From NCBI GenBank assembly GCA_936440205.1, contig OW387145.1:28461075-28525074 (forward strand): a DNA stretch of 64,000 nucleotides, written 5' to 3'. The notes under the pieces are model-generated. The model was given only the letters and a program-made list of their open reading frames with translations. It was not told where the DNA came from and did not search any database. Of the stretch, positions 45,264-54,486 are shown piece by piece. The position numbers and the translations under genes are program-made. This stretch comes from Lepidonotus clava (Eukaryota; Annelida; Polychaeta; Phyllodocida; Polynoidae). The number at the start of each line of letters is the position of its first letter. Position 1 is the stretch's first letter.

Positions 45264-45881
45264 ATGAGCGGACGGTGTTTCGAGGGGAACTGCGGCGGCA
45301 AGGAGTTCAAACACTTGGCCAAGCATACCCGAAATCAACACCAAGGAGCCCGGAAGCAGTACTACATGTGCCCGGTGTGCACGACATACAGGGCATATTC
45401 TACTCATAATGATTGGAGAAGGCATATGACGGACTACCACGAGGGGAGCCTGAGAGGATCGAAGCTGGACCCACTCCTACGACTGGAGTACGCCGCTGCG
45501 TTCTCGCTGGACCGGAGAGGAAACCGGGCTCGGGTGACGTATGCCCCCGGAGACGAGACGGCGGCCCGAGTAGCCAATATGGAGAGGGACTTCAACGCCC
45601 GGCATCCGGAGGGGTTCCTGGCGCCGGAGAAGGCGGTAGACCCCAGCGCTCCAGAAAAGGCCAATTCAGAAGATTCGCGTGCCCCATTTCCCTGGGGCTT
45701 CCGGGGAGTCGGAAGAGAGCGAAGCCGAGCAGGAGGGGCAGGACTCCGCTGGAGAAGGACTCTGGGGAGCTGGGCCGGCGGAACGAGGACCGTTGGCAGG
45801 GCTGGCAGGACGACTGATACCTACCCGCCGTTCCCCTCGGAGAGCCGTAAAGGGAGAGGGGCTCAAGAAGGAGAAGGTTGA
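45264..45881 (+). CDS. zinc-finger reading frame carried by the LTR element
   Basis: Starts ATG 45264 (MSGRCFEGNCGGKEF). It contains a classical C2H2 finger (YMCPVCTTYRAYSTHNDWRR followed by HMTDYH: Cys-x2-Cys-x12-His-x4-His) and, before it, a likely second Cys/His module (CFEGNC...HTRNQH). The region to about codon 145 looks like real coding sequence (SKLDPLLRLEYAAAF, DETAARVANMERDFNARHPE). Beyond about 45,680 the neighbouring frame looks more protein-like, so the two overlap by about 200 bases. LTR elements are known to use frame changes between genes, which may apply here. It could bind nucleic acid. No homologue is recognised. Part of a fossil element. Confidence 0.5.
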   Translation: MSGRCFEGNCGGKEFKHLAKHTRNQHQGARKQYYMCPVCTTYRAYSTHNDWRRHMTDYHEGSLRGSKLDPLLRLEYAAAFSLDRRGNRARVTYAPGDETAARVANMERDFNARHPEGFLAPEKAVDPSAPEKANSEDSRAPFPWGFRGVGRERSRAGGAGLRWRRTLGSWAGGTRTVGRAGRTTDTYPPFPSESRKGRGAQEGEG

Positions 45882-47913
45882 GTCACCCCGCAGCGCCAGC
45901 CGGGCCGTAATTAACCCGAAACCCCTACTGACTGATGAGCAAACGAAGGGACTGGTGCAGGGAGTGGTGAGCCGGCTGAACGCTCTAGGGGAGCCCCGAG
46001 ACCCAAGGGCCACGGTCACGGGTAAAGGGCGTGGAAAGAAGGCGGAGACGAAGTCGACACCGGGACCGGCGCCAAGTACGTCCAAGATACCGGCCGGAGC
46101 GGACGTGGTAGACCTGATGAGCTCGTCCGATGACCAGCGATTGAAGGCTCCGGAGGAGGAAAACACCACTCCAGCGTTTAAGAGACCGCCGACGCAAGGG
46201 TCCACCATGGAGGAGCCCTCTCGGAAACGGAAGCAGAAGAGGGCTAAGAAAGCCCAGCGACCGGTGGACGAAGGAACCAGTTCGGATCAGTCTGAGTCCG
46301 GGAGAAGTGCGTCGGCTAGGAGTGACCGGTCTTTAGTGGTGGCCGAGTTGAGCAGCGCCGGAGAACGGGGACCGTCGGAGCCCGATACCCCGGAGGGGCA
46401 GAAGCGGCCTCTGGAGGCACTGCAACCCTGCGGAGACCACCAGTTTACCTTGATGTCGGTACACCACCAGTCCGTCGTCTATGAATCCCGGCACCCGAAA
46501 TATCCGGGATACCTGAAGGGAATGCTTGACAGGGCGGGACGATTTAAAGGGCACCGACAGTTCCGACAAGACCGAGAGCTGGAGAACAAGGTCTGGGAGA
46601 GCAGAGAGTGTCGGCTGGCGGAGCGGGTTGCTCTATTTTTCGGGCGATACATATTTGAGATGGCGGAACGACAAGGACTGATACCGACGGCCAGGGTTAA
46701 ACGAGTCAAGTATGTCCGACAGGCGCTGGAGAACGAACCGGAGGTGTCAGCATCGGCGGCCTCAACTCAGCCGCTGTTTTCTACCCCGACCCCGACAAGG
46801 GCAGAGTCACGGTCCCCTCTGGAAAAAATGGTGTGCCAGGAGCCGGTGATTCCGCCCCCGGGCCTCAAGAGGATGAGGGATGTACGGACGGCGCAGGATA
46901 CGCCAGAAGGTCGGGCTGCCGCGGAAAACCTGGTCAGGTTGAGTACAAGTTCCTTCCCCGAGTCCCAGGACTCGGGGGTCGTGCACGGCCCGCCATCTCC
47001 TAACCGGGTAAGGTCGCCGCCGGGAACACCTGTACTGGATGAAGACCAACACGGACGGGCACTGCAGCTGACGGTGTTGGTAGAGAGATTGAAGATGAAA
47101 CCCACCCGGGCCGCAGGCCAGGTACCAGAGATGGATCAGTCGGCGGAAAGGGAGCTGGGGGAAGCCGAGGAAAATCGGGGAGGCCAGGACCACGACGAAT
47201 CTGGGACAGCCTCAGACTCAGTGTTCGGGTCCTCCACGTCGGCGTTCTGGTCGAGGCCGGTGGCGGGGCCGTCGGGGGAGATGCCGCGCCTCAAGTCACT
47301 TCGAACCCAGGTGGTACGGCAGGTAATGCAGGGACACTTTCCTGGGGCATCACGGACGATACGGGACTGGGAGGCGGGCGAGGTGGTGGAAGTACGAATG
47401 AGCTGGCCCCCGCGGTCCCTGCAGAGGATGACGGATAAGGAGCGGGCTATGGCATCGGCCTCGATGGCCTTTCTTCTATCCGTGGACGCGGGGTTCGCCC
47501 CACAAACTTTCGATGAAGCCATGATGGCTTTCCCGACGGCGGTGCTGGGCCCGTGTACCCGATACTTGCCGGGAGTGGAGAGGCTAGTGAACGAACATAA
47601 CGCAACAGTGCAGTTGGGACAGACCGTAATAAAATGTAAAAACGAGGAGCAGTTACAGGATTTGTTGAAAACGACGGAGGAGGTGGAAATGATGAGGGGA
47701 ATAGAAGACATGCTGTTGCGGCTCCCGGGCAAAGAGATGGAGTTACCTATGCCGCCCAGAGGGCTGAAAAGTCGAACGAAATCGGTGGATGCTGCTCGAA
47801 GGAAAAAGGAAGGACGATCCTGCACGGATAAGGTCGTGGTGGAACCAGAGCGGAAATGGTGCGCCATGAGTTCGGGTGGGGAGGGATTACGGAGGTTGGC
47901 TCCCCACCCATAA
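45679..47913 (+). CDS. large open frame of unknown function in the LTR element
   Basis: A single open frame of about 744 codons without an ATG at its left edge; the first internal ATG lies near 46,117. Two compact regions look globular: about 46,430-46,740 (HPKYPGYLKGMLDRAGRFKG, RVALFFGRYIFEMAERQG) and about 47,280-47,790 (VVEVRMSWPP, AFLLSVDAGFAPQTFDEAMM, VERLVNEHNATVQLGQTVIK). They are joined by Ser/Pro/Glu-rich linkers, with a basic KRKQKRAKKAQR stretch (NLS-like) near 46,225. No RT, integrase, protease, transposase or host family was recognised. It could be an extended gag/accessory protein or a captured gene. Confidence 0.5.
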   Translation: MPHFPGASGESEESEAEQEGQDSAGEGLWGAGPAERGPLAGLAGRLIPTRRSPRRAVKGEGLKKEKVESPRSASRAVINPKPLLTDEQTKGLVQGVVSRLNALGEPRDPRATVTGKGRGKKAETKSTPGPAPSTSKIPAGADVVDLMSSSDDQRLKAPEEENTTPAFKRPPTQGSTMEEPSRKRKQKRAKKAQRPVDEGTSSDQSESGRSASARSDRSLVVAELSSAGERGPSEPDTPEGQKRPLEALQPCGDHQFTLMSVHHQSVVYESRHPKYPGYLKGMLDRAGRFKGHRQFRQDRELENKVWESRECRLAERVALFFGRYIFEMAERQGLIPTARVKRVKYVRQALENEPEVSASAASTQPLFSTPTPTRAESRSPLEKMVCQEPVIPPPGLKRMRDVRTAQDTPEGRAAAENLVRLSTSSFPESQDSGVVHGPPSPNRVRSPPGTPVLDEDQHGRALQLTVLVERLKMKPTRAAGQVPEMDQSAERELGEAEENRGGQDHDESGTASDSVFGSSTSAFWSRPVAGPSGEMPRLKSLRTQVVRQVMQGHFPGASRTIRDWEAGEVVEVRMSWPPRSLQRMTDKERAMASASMAFLLSVDAGFAPQTFDEAMMAFPTAVLGPCTRYLPGVERLVNEHNATVQLGQTVIKCKNEEQLQDLLKTTEEVEMMRGIEDMLLRLPGKEMELPMPPRGLKSRTKSVDAARRKKEGRSCTDKVVVEPERKWCAMSSGGEGLRRLAPHP

Positions 47914-48026
47914 TGTCAAACCTCCAGGGAGAAACCGGGCCGAGGTGGTGATACCCGAGCCGCACGGGGATCCGAGGCCCGGATAAAACCTCTCCCAGGG
48001 ACCGCTGACCGAGACCAAAAACGAAT

Positions 48027-48163
48027 TGGACTAAAACTACTGTCAGGAACGGGTCAGCGGACCCATATATTTTGAACAAGTCCTCGAAAGGATAGAGCTT
48101 TGGGAGTTTCTTCACGAGGAGCTCGTTCTGCTGCATTCGGGAGAGGACCAGGTGTTGTGACAT
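48027..48163 (-). pseudogene. antisense coding-like block F
   Basis: Minus-strand segment from ATG 48163 with coding-like codons (MSQHLVLSRMQQNELLVKKL then PKLYPFEDLFKIYG). A GTAAGT donor-like site lies just upstream near 48,218. Unknown family. Belongs to the antisense series 48-49.8 kb inside the LTR element. Confidence 0.35.
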
Positions 48164-48760
48164 GTTCGCTGTGATCAGCATGCTGGTTTGTAGTCCGAAG
48201 AGGAGAGCGTATAAAGCTGACTTACCAAGCCGGACGACGGCAGATATGGAGCTGTCCCATCTCTTCCCAATAAGCCGCGAGAGGCTGGAGGCGAGACGAA
48301 ACAGGGAGTGGTGGGCCGAGCAGCCCGGAAGGGGAGAAACGAATGGACATGGAACGATGGGGCGAGCGTCATCCGGCCGGGGAGGCGGAAGGACACCCGG
48401 CACCCGGTCGGGTGACCAAGGAATGAGAGGATGGACACGGGAATGGATCTGCAGAAAGAAACAAGAATAAGCGAACATTGTGTAAAATCCTAAAAATCTT
48501 GGGTCGATGGTCGGGCCGAGGTAGTGCGATACCGGTGGACCGGAGACCCGCCGCTGGGGAAAGGCTGGCACGGGCCAAGATTGGAACTTCTCCCGTGCTG
48601 CCTCGAGGGATCTGGAGGCGCTGGAGCGACCTCTGTCCCCATGCGGCACCAAAATAAAAATCAACGAACTATTCGTGAGACCCACGAAGGGTCCCCCAGG
48701 ACTCGAACGGGCAGGAGATCCAGAGATATGGGGACAGGACGGGCTGCGAAGTTATCTCAC

Positions 48761-49039
48761 CTTCAGCTCCTCGTTCGTGGTCTCATATTCTGCCGTTTCC
48801 TTCAGCAATTGGATGGGTTCCTCCTTCTTCGTCCCGCCCGGATCGTTCTTTCTCCGTCAGGATGGGGAACTCGATCTGGAACTTCTCCACCTGAATGCTG
48901 ACATTAGTAAGGGTATGCCTGGACCAAATGGACGAGTCTTGTGTTTGGCGACCAGGATGCCGGTGTGCTGTGGTACCGAAGAAGTATTCGACGGTTCCCA
49001 GGGACCGGGGCGCGAGCGGGGACGGTCGTCCAAGGGCCC
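48761..49039 (-). pseudogene. antisense splice-flanked block D
   Basis: Bounded by an acceptor TACGAGTTAG (49,040) and a donor AAG|GTGAGA (48,760). Coding-like stretches include VSIQVEKFQIEFPIL and, nearer the donor, KEEPIQLLKETAEYETTNEE. Function unknown. The copy is degraded. Confidence 0.4.
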
Positions 49040-49106
49040 CTAACTCGTACCCCATCATGTTGTAGTAACCAACAATAATAGGAAAATGAATGAACTGAAA
49101 TCTTAC

Positions 49107-49364
49107 TAGAACGAATCCATTTTGATAGTCTCCATGTCGGATCTCGGACCAGGACGGCCGAGGTTCGGGACTAGCAACCGAAAAACTGTAGTCTTTGGAT
49201 CATCCCGAAAGATGTTCTTGGATGCCTCAAGAAACTCTTGGAGTTGGGCCACCTCATCACCAACTGCGTAGGCATACCGCCTGAAGCTCACCCGGGTGGC
49301 TTCGGCACCCTCGTGCCCGATGTGAACGCGGACCCACGGCACGAACTCCTACTCCTTATCTATC
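49107..49364 (-). pseudogene. antisense splice-flanked block C
   Basis: Bounded by acceptor CTCGTTTTAG (49,365) and donor TCTA|GTAAGA (49,106). The best coding-like block of the series: FVPWVRVHIGHEGAEATRVS, FRRYAYAVGDEVAQLQEFLE, ASKNIFRDDPKTTVFRLLVP. Unknown family. Introns on both sides are only 65-67 bp. Confidence 0.45.
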
Positions 49365-49429
49365 CTAAAACGAGGGATCTATCACTGTAATCCCAGTGTT
49401 TGGTAAAATCTTTCCATACTCTTTCTTAC

Positions 49430-49506
49430 CTTGAAGACTACGTCACAATGGACCTCCTGCTCCAATATATACTGCTGGTTTCTCCTCATCTCGCAACGCG
49501 CATTCG
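49430..49506 (-). pseudogene. antisense splice-flanked block B
   Basis: 77 bases between a strong acceptor (CCCTTCTTTCCAG) and donor AAG|GTAAGA. Encodes a coding-like CEMRRNQQYILEQEVHCDVV segment. Neighbouring introns are 99 and 65 bp. Confidence 0.45.
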
Positions 49507-49605
49507 CTGGAAAGAAGGGTCTCGGCGAGACCGGCAAAGAACGAGCGTCAGGGAGCCCGACTTAATTATTTACTAAATTTAACAAATATTATATTTACCA
49601 CTTAC

Positions 49606-49790
49606 CTTGCAGAAAGACAGACTTTCTTACTCAGGAGCAGCTCGGGACGACTCGAAGTTGAACATTCACTATGCAGTTATTGTTGCACGGGCCGACATCC
49701 GAGACAAGACGTCTGAAGCGTGACAGGCCGTTCGTGTGGCTTCATGTAGATGGGCATTGCCTTCATGATGGCTGTCATCGAGCGTTGCGG
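49606..49790 (-). pseudogene. antisense block A (left limit uncertain)
   Basis: Ends at donor CTGCAAG|GTAAGT (49,605). A coding-like MTAIMKAMPIYMKPHERPVT segment lies near 49,770-49,710. The start is not defined. Unknown family, degraded. Confidence 0.3.
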
Positions 49791-50584
49791 CGATTTTCGC
49801 CAGGCTCTCCTCCTCGTTAGTATTTGTTGGTACTACTGTCTGAAGAAAATAGTTAAAACCCGTCCCTCGGGAAGCCGGAATACAGGGCCCGAGGGCCCGA
49901 GGAAAGAAGTCCTCAAAAATTCATCTCATTGACATCTCATCCCCAAAACTCATGTAGGATTTGCTAAGGAGCCTCCCCTCATCCCCAATAATTCGCCTTC
50001 GCGAGGTACGAGGTCTCCTGTCATCGTCTTCCACGCCTAGCTTCGTGCCGACCGAGACTGAAGTAGGGGCAGGGGCCTCCTGTCACCCAGACCAAATCCT
50101 CCGGTATTTCCTTAGACGAGTTTGCTCGAAGTTCTTCGATTAGATCTATCAACGGCCTGCTAAGAAAATGGCGACGTCCGGAATCCTTGAGTGTGTTGCA
50201 CTGGACAAAGCTTGTGTTGCCTTTCCGCTGGTGCTGGGTTGCCTTTGGAATCACGTGACTCTGGAGGACGTTCTGACATGGCCGGCGACTGCAAGGTCAA
50301 ACTTCATTCCTGCACGGAAATTGCGTATGCATCCCGTTGGATCAAGCCCTTCATCCTTCTCTCCTTATTTGCAAAGAAACCTCGTGTGACACTGCTGCCA
50401 GCCGGAAAAACCCGGGGGGAGGTGGGGGAATCGTGCCCCTCCCCCTGGCACGAACAATTCTTGTCTTTCTCTATGACGGAAGCAAGCGACGGGTGTTGCA
50501 GAAGGTACCCAACATATTCTTTCAACTTTCTTCCAAGTCATCCTAAAAATCATCCAAATATATATCATCTGCGCAGAACGACAG

Positions 50585-51145
50585 TCGGGGGGTAGAGGGG
50601 TCACGACCGACCCTTACCTCCGGGTAGGAGAGTCACGACCGACTCTCTACCCAAAAAGTGTGGAAACGCCTGGACGGCGGGACTTCAGGCAGTGGCTGGG
50701 GGCACGACCGCCCCGTCGGAGAATCGGGCTAGCTGCTGAAGCCCGAAAAGAAAAGGTCGGGGGGTAGAGGGGTCACGACCGACCCTTACCTCCGGGTAGG
50801 AGAGTCACGACCGACTCTCTACCCAATAAGAGGGAAAGCGCCTGAACGGCGGGACTTCAGGCAGTGGCTGGGGGCACGACCGCTCCGTCGGAGAATCGGG
50901 CTAGCTGCTGAAGCCCGAAGGAAAAACAACAAATCGGGAGGATGAAGGGTCACGACCGACCCTTACCTCCGGGCAGGAGAGTCGCGACCGACTCTCTGCC
51001 CTAGATGAAGGGAGAGACGAACCCGGACGAGGGCACGATTGCCCTACCGAAGAGATTGGGCCAAATCCTTGTAGGGTCCAGACGGAGACGCGGGGGAGTC
51101 CGACTGACTCTCCGGTCTCAGGGGTGAGAGCTACGACTGGCTTCC
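50585..51145 (+). repeat. ~175-bp tandem repeat encoding stem-loops with ACGACC loops
   Basis: Three units (starts 50585, 50757, 50934; the third diverges after its second hairpin). Each unit can fold into up to three stem-loops whose hexaloop is ACGACC. The first stem is GGGTC/GACCC (50598-50613, 50770-50785, 50947-50962). The second is a 12-bp stem with one bulged G (50622-50652, 50794-50824, 50971-51001). The third is GGGGC/GCCCC (50699-50714, 50871-50886). Degenerate relatives follow at 51031-51044 and about 51,085-51,140. In the second stem, units 1-2 pair GGGTAG with CTACCC while unit 3 pairs GGGCAG with CTGCCC, a compensatory change. Lies between the antisense blocks and the polypurine tract of the LTR element. 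Confidence 0.85.
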
Positions 51146-51508
51146 CCATCTCAAGTTAAAAGACTGAAAATTAAATAAAACTAGTTGAACGAATGAATCC
51201 TGAAATGAACTCTGAACTAGAAGATCGAAGAGAGAAGAACGAAGAAAGAAGATTGAAATTAAAAATTGATTAGCCGGATAGGCCCCGGGGGCCCTCCGAA
51301 GTAGACAGGAGAGGACAGAGGGTGACACTTCCTCCTCTACCTATAGGGAGGGTAGGGACCGAAATTAGAGACGAAATTAAGATTCTGGTTCTAAAGTATT
51401 CTCTGTTGTCCACAAAAGTTATGATGTTACATGAATTTAAAAAAAACAAAACTGATTGATTACTTGTTAAAGCACGAAATTGTATGAGTCGTAGCATCCC
51501 GCCTTTCA

Positions 51509-51524
51509 AGAGGGTACGGGAGGG
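51509..51524 (+). other. putative polypurine tract
   Basis: AGAGGGTACGGGAGGG lies immediately before the 3' LTR, the position from which plus-strand DNA synthesis of LTR elements is primed. It is interrupted by TAC, so not a perfect tract. Confidence 0.6.
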
Positions 51525-52464
51525 TGTGATGAATGTCTATTCATCACGTGTCAAAGCAAATGCGAAAGTGTATTTTGGTAACGGGCCCGAAAAGCCCGAA
51601 AGTGAAAAGTGTATTTTGGTAACGGGCCCGAAAGCCCGTAGTTGTGAGCCCGAACGGAACGAAACCCGAAATGATATGTAAACAGGATATGACGTCATAG
51701 TGACCACGTGACAACCACGTGACGGCGAATAGCCAATCAGAGTTGACCTGTAGACTATAAAAGGGCGGTGAGGCCTGAGAATAAACGAGTTCTTTCATAG
51801 TACTCATGGTGTTCGGATGTGTCTTCTTCCTTTAGCAGCGCCCCGAAGAGGTATTCCAGTCAATAAGATGATTTAGTAGGACTAGTAGACAGAGGAATAG
51901 ATGTAATCTTGTGAAGTTATTGGAAAACTTAGATAAAAATAGTAGTAGGCCCGAAGGCCCGAGAGACCGAAACATGGCCCGGAAGTCTGGCGCGGCACGA
52001 CATGTGGCCCGGGAACGGAAGACCGGCCAGGTACGAAAGCCCGAAATAGTCAGCAGTGGCCCGAAAGCGGGAGGTATTAAGGCGCGACCGGCTCGGCCCC
52101 ACGCTACCAAACAATAGGCGACCGTCGGCCCGAGACCCCCGATAGAGAACGAGCGGAGAAAGGAACGGCCCGAAGCAGAGGAACGGACCCGGACCCCCCT
52201 ACAAAAACACTGTCTATTGTCGCCCCGCCATCCTCCGCTTGATGGCCGAAATCCCCCGGTCCCATTCGACCAACCCTCCCCCTCCCTCGCAGCGAATACC
52301 GGTCCCCCGACCGACCCACTCAACCCCCCTCGTGCGTGAGGCACGACTCTTGATCTCACATCTCGCCTTCTTGCTCGGCTTCCGTGCCCAGTTGAGAACT
52401 GAAATAACCCCCACATCCCCCGATCGCAGCCCCCGGCAACCCTGAGCGACCGAGGAACGTCACA
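51525..52464 (+). repeat. 3' LTR (940 bp)
   Basis: Same features as the 5' LTR (TATAAAAG at 51756-51763, CCAATCAG, AATAAA) and about 30 bp longer near its end. Followed by the CTGA target duplication. Confidence 0.9.
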
Positions 52465-52468
52465 CTGA

Positions 52469-54075
52469 CATCACGGAAATACATGATCTTCCTGTTCAGA
52501 CAAATGATGATGTGTTTTATCATAAGAATGGTAATTTAATGTAATGATGATACATTATGCATGTAACCAATTTCCACAGTTCCACAGTATATTGAGCCAT
52601 TGCAAGGTTATTCTTTATTATCTATTATTTTGAGCGCTTTTTTAAGCAGAGCTTGAAAACGAGCTACTTTGGTTACTGGACCTCAGTCTACCAAAAAGTA
52701 AGTGTAGTCCCCAATGGGGACAATCATTTGATTATATATTGTACAAGCAGTTTTGCTATTAATATATTTTCTCATCTTACTTAATTGATATAACTGTTAC
52801 ATTTATCCATGACAAATTCTTCAAAATCAAGTCAGCAGTCCACTATAACTGGTAACTAGTTATAAGCAGTCCACTAAAACTGCTAAGTATTGTTAAGACT
52901 ACGTTGTTAAGTCCATTGCTATCCAATAAAATAGGCTGGTACCACTTCATTCATATACTAAGTATAATGCTATATTCGTAGATGCTGAATACATTATAAG
53001 TGCAAAAGTGGTTAATAATTATAAGGAATATTCTCCATCAATGCATTGCTATTATTGGCGTTGGTTTGCCTTGGTCCTAGAAATACTTACAGAAACAAGG
53101 TGCAATAAAATTGTCTCTAAATATCACAACCATGCATTTATTAAAGGGCATAATCTGCAAATATTTATGAGAGATCAATTTGAACAAATTAAAGAATAAG
53201 GAATATGTTAATTTTTCCTACCTTGGAACACTTACATGTATAATGTCAGTGGTATAAATTGATACCATAATCCAATATTTGTTCATTCCCAGATATTTTT
53301 ACGCAGACGATGGCGTTTAGCCCCGGCATCAATAACAGATGCATCGATAATAACAGATATCATATATGAGGAAAGGTAAAACGTATAATCAACGCTTTAG
53401 ATCAGTAGGCCTGTTGCCTGTAAAAGGGTATGTATCAGGTCCCCTATAGAGCAAATACAATAGGTGTACACATAGGGTCTAGTAGTTTGGTATAGTACTA
53501 TGTTATCTATGTACAAACCATTAGGCCCCTACTATATATTATATTGCTAGAATGAGCATAGAGTAAATTGTGTGAGTTGCATTATCTGGTTGTTATCTGG
53601 TTATATTATTCACGTATCAATTCGTAATCATGGCATAACTGGATTGTGTCACCTGTAAATACCTGTCTATAGCCTGATCGATTGCTCGATTGTAGGCGAC
53701 TATCGTTTGGCATGTTACCATTAGCTACCCAGGTGGATTGACTGATCCTCACCGGGACGCAATACTGCTCTGTAAGGACACACATTGGTACGGAGCTATT
53801 GACAGTTAGAGAGAGTCCATTGAACAATATTTTGATATGGAGCCAAAAGTAGGGCTTAGCCTTCTGATTTTAAAAAATCACGAATATGCCTAATTGTCTA
53901 TACCCAAAGAGAAGAAAAAATATAGAGGGCCTATGCAAATTAAGGCATATTGAAATAGTTTGTGTGTGTGTGAGGCATTGTAATGGCATACTTTAATAAT
54001 CTTTTCCGATAAGGTATTGTAATTAGGCCATCAAAATCGGAATGCTGTTATTGTCCAGAATTTGCCCCTCTTATA
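52469..54075. other. unassigned AT-rich DNA
   Basis: No gene or repeat end recognised. GCAGTCCACTA(T/A)AACTG occurs twice near 52,832-52,882. Confidence 0.35.
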
Positions 54076-54486
54076 TTAGGGACTGTCAATAAATGACGTC
54101 ATGCAGCAGGGGGGGGGGGGGGGTTCATGCTTCCATGACCAAACATGACAAGGGGGGGGGGGGGGGGGGGTTCATGTGGTGCATGACATCATGTTTGAAA
54201 ATTCAAAATTTTCAAAAATTTCAGAGGAAAATTGTAGGTCAAGTTTGGGTTTTTACACTGTTTAAATTTCTTTTTAAGGGTCACATTGTCTCTCAGACAA
54301 TCCCTATCCATCCCTGCTTATATGTTATCTGTGCTTGGAGGGGGGGGGGTGTCCTCTTTGTATGATGTCATTTTTAGAGGGGGGTCAAGGGACACATGAC
54401 AAAACATGGCAAGGGGGGAGGGGGGGGGGGGGGGGGGGTCAAAAATGGTAAAAAATAGCATGACGTCATTTATGGACGGCCCCTTA
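54076..54486. mobile_element. PIF/Harbinger-like MITE with long G runs
   Basis: Termini GGGACTGTCAATAAATGACG (left) and GGGGCCGTCCATAAATGACG (complement of the right end) share the core ATAAATGACGTCATGC. They are flanked by TTA (54076-54078, 54484-54486). The element body is 54079-54483. The interior holds four G runs of about 9-24 bases (near 54,110, 54,153, 54,340, 54,420). Non-coding; superfamily inferred from the 3-bp TTA duplication. Confidence 0.7.

Larger units (their letters stand above)
42966..52468 (+). mobile_element. LTR retroelement (Ty3/gypsy-like, non-autonomous) with unusual cargo
   Basis: A 9.5 kb element with two direct LTRs (42970-43879 and 51525-52464) that begin TGTGATG and end GTCACA, flanked by a 4-bp duplication CTGA (42966-42969, 52465-52468). 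A primer-binding-type sequence follows the left LTR and a purine tract precedes the right one. The LTRs differ by about 20 substitutions by eye plus a ~30-bp length difference (roughly 98% identity), so the insertion is fairly recent. A gag-like start is present, but no protease, reverse transcriptase, RNase H or integrase could be found, so the copy is incomplete and depends on others. The interior instead holds a separate promoter-like block, two large open frames, antisense spliced-looking blocks and a stem-loop array. The whole element is far more GC- and CpG-rich than its surroundings. Confidence 0.88.

Noticed and set aside
47747-48685. 312-codon minus-strand open frame
   Set aside because: Most of it looks non-coding; only the short MSQHLVLSRM segment looks real and is listed as an antisense block. 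I did not treat the full frame as a gene.
48640-48715. Minus-strand TGGTGCCGCATGGGGAC (primer-site-like) and GTTCGAGTCC (B-box-like)
   Set aside because: No LTR ends with it, no tRNA fold around it; probably coincidence inside the element.
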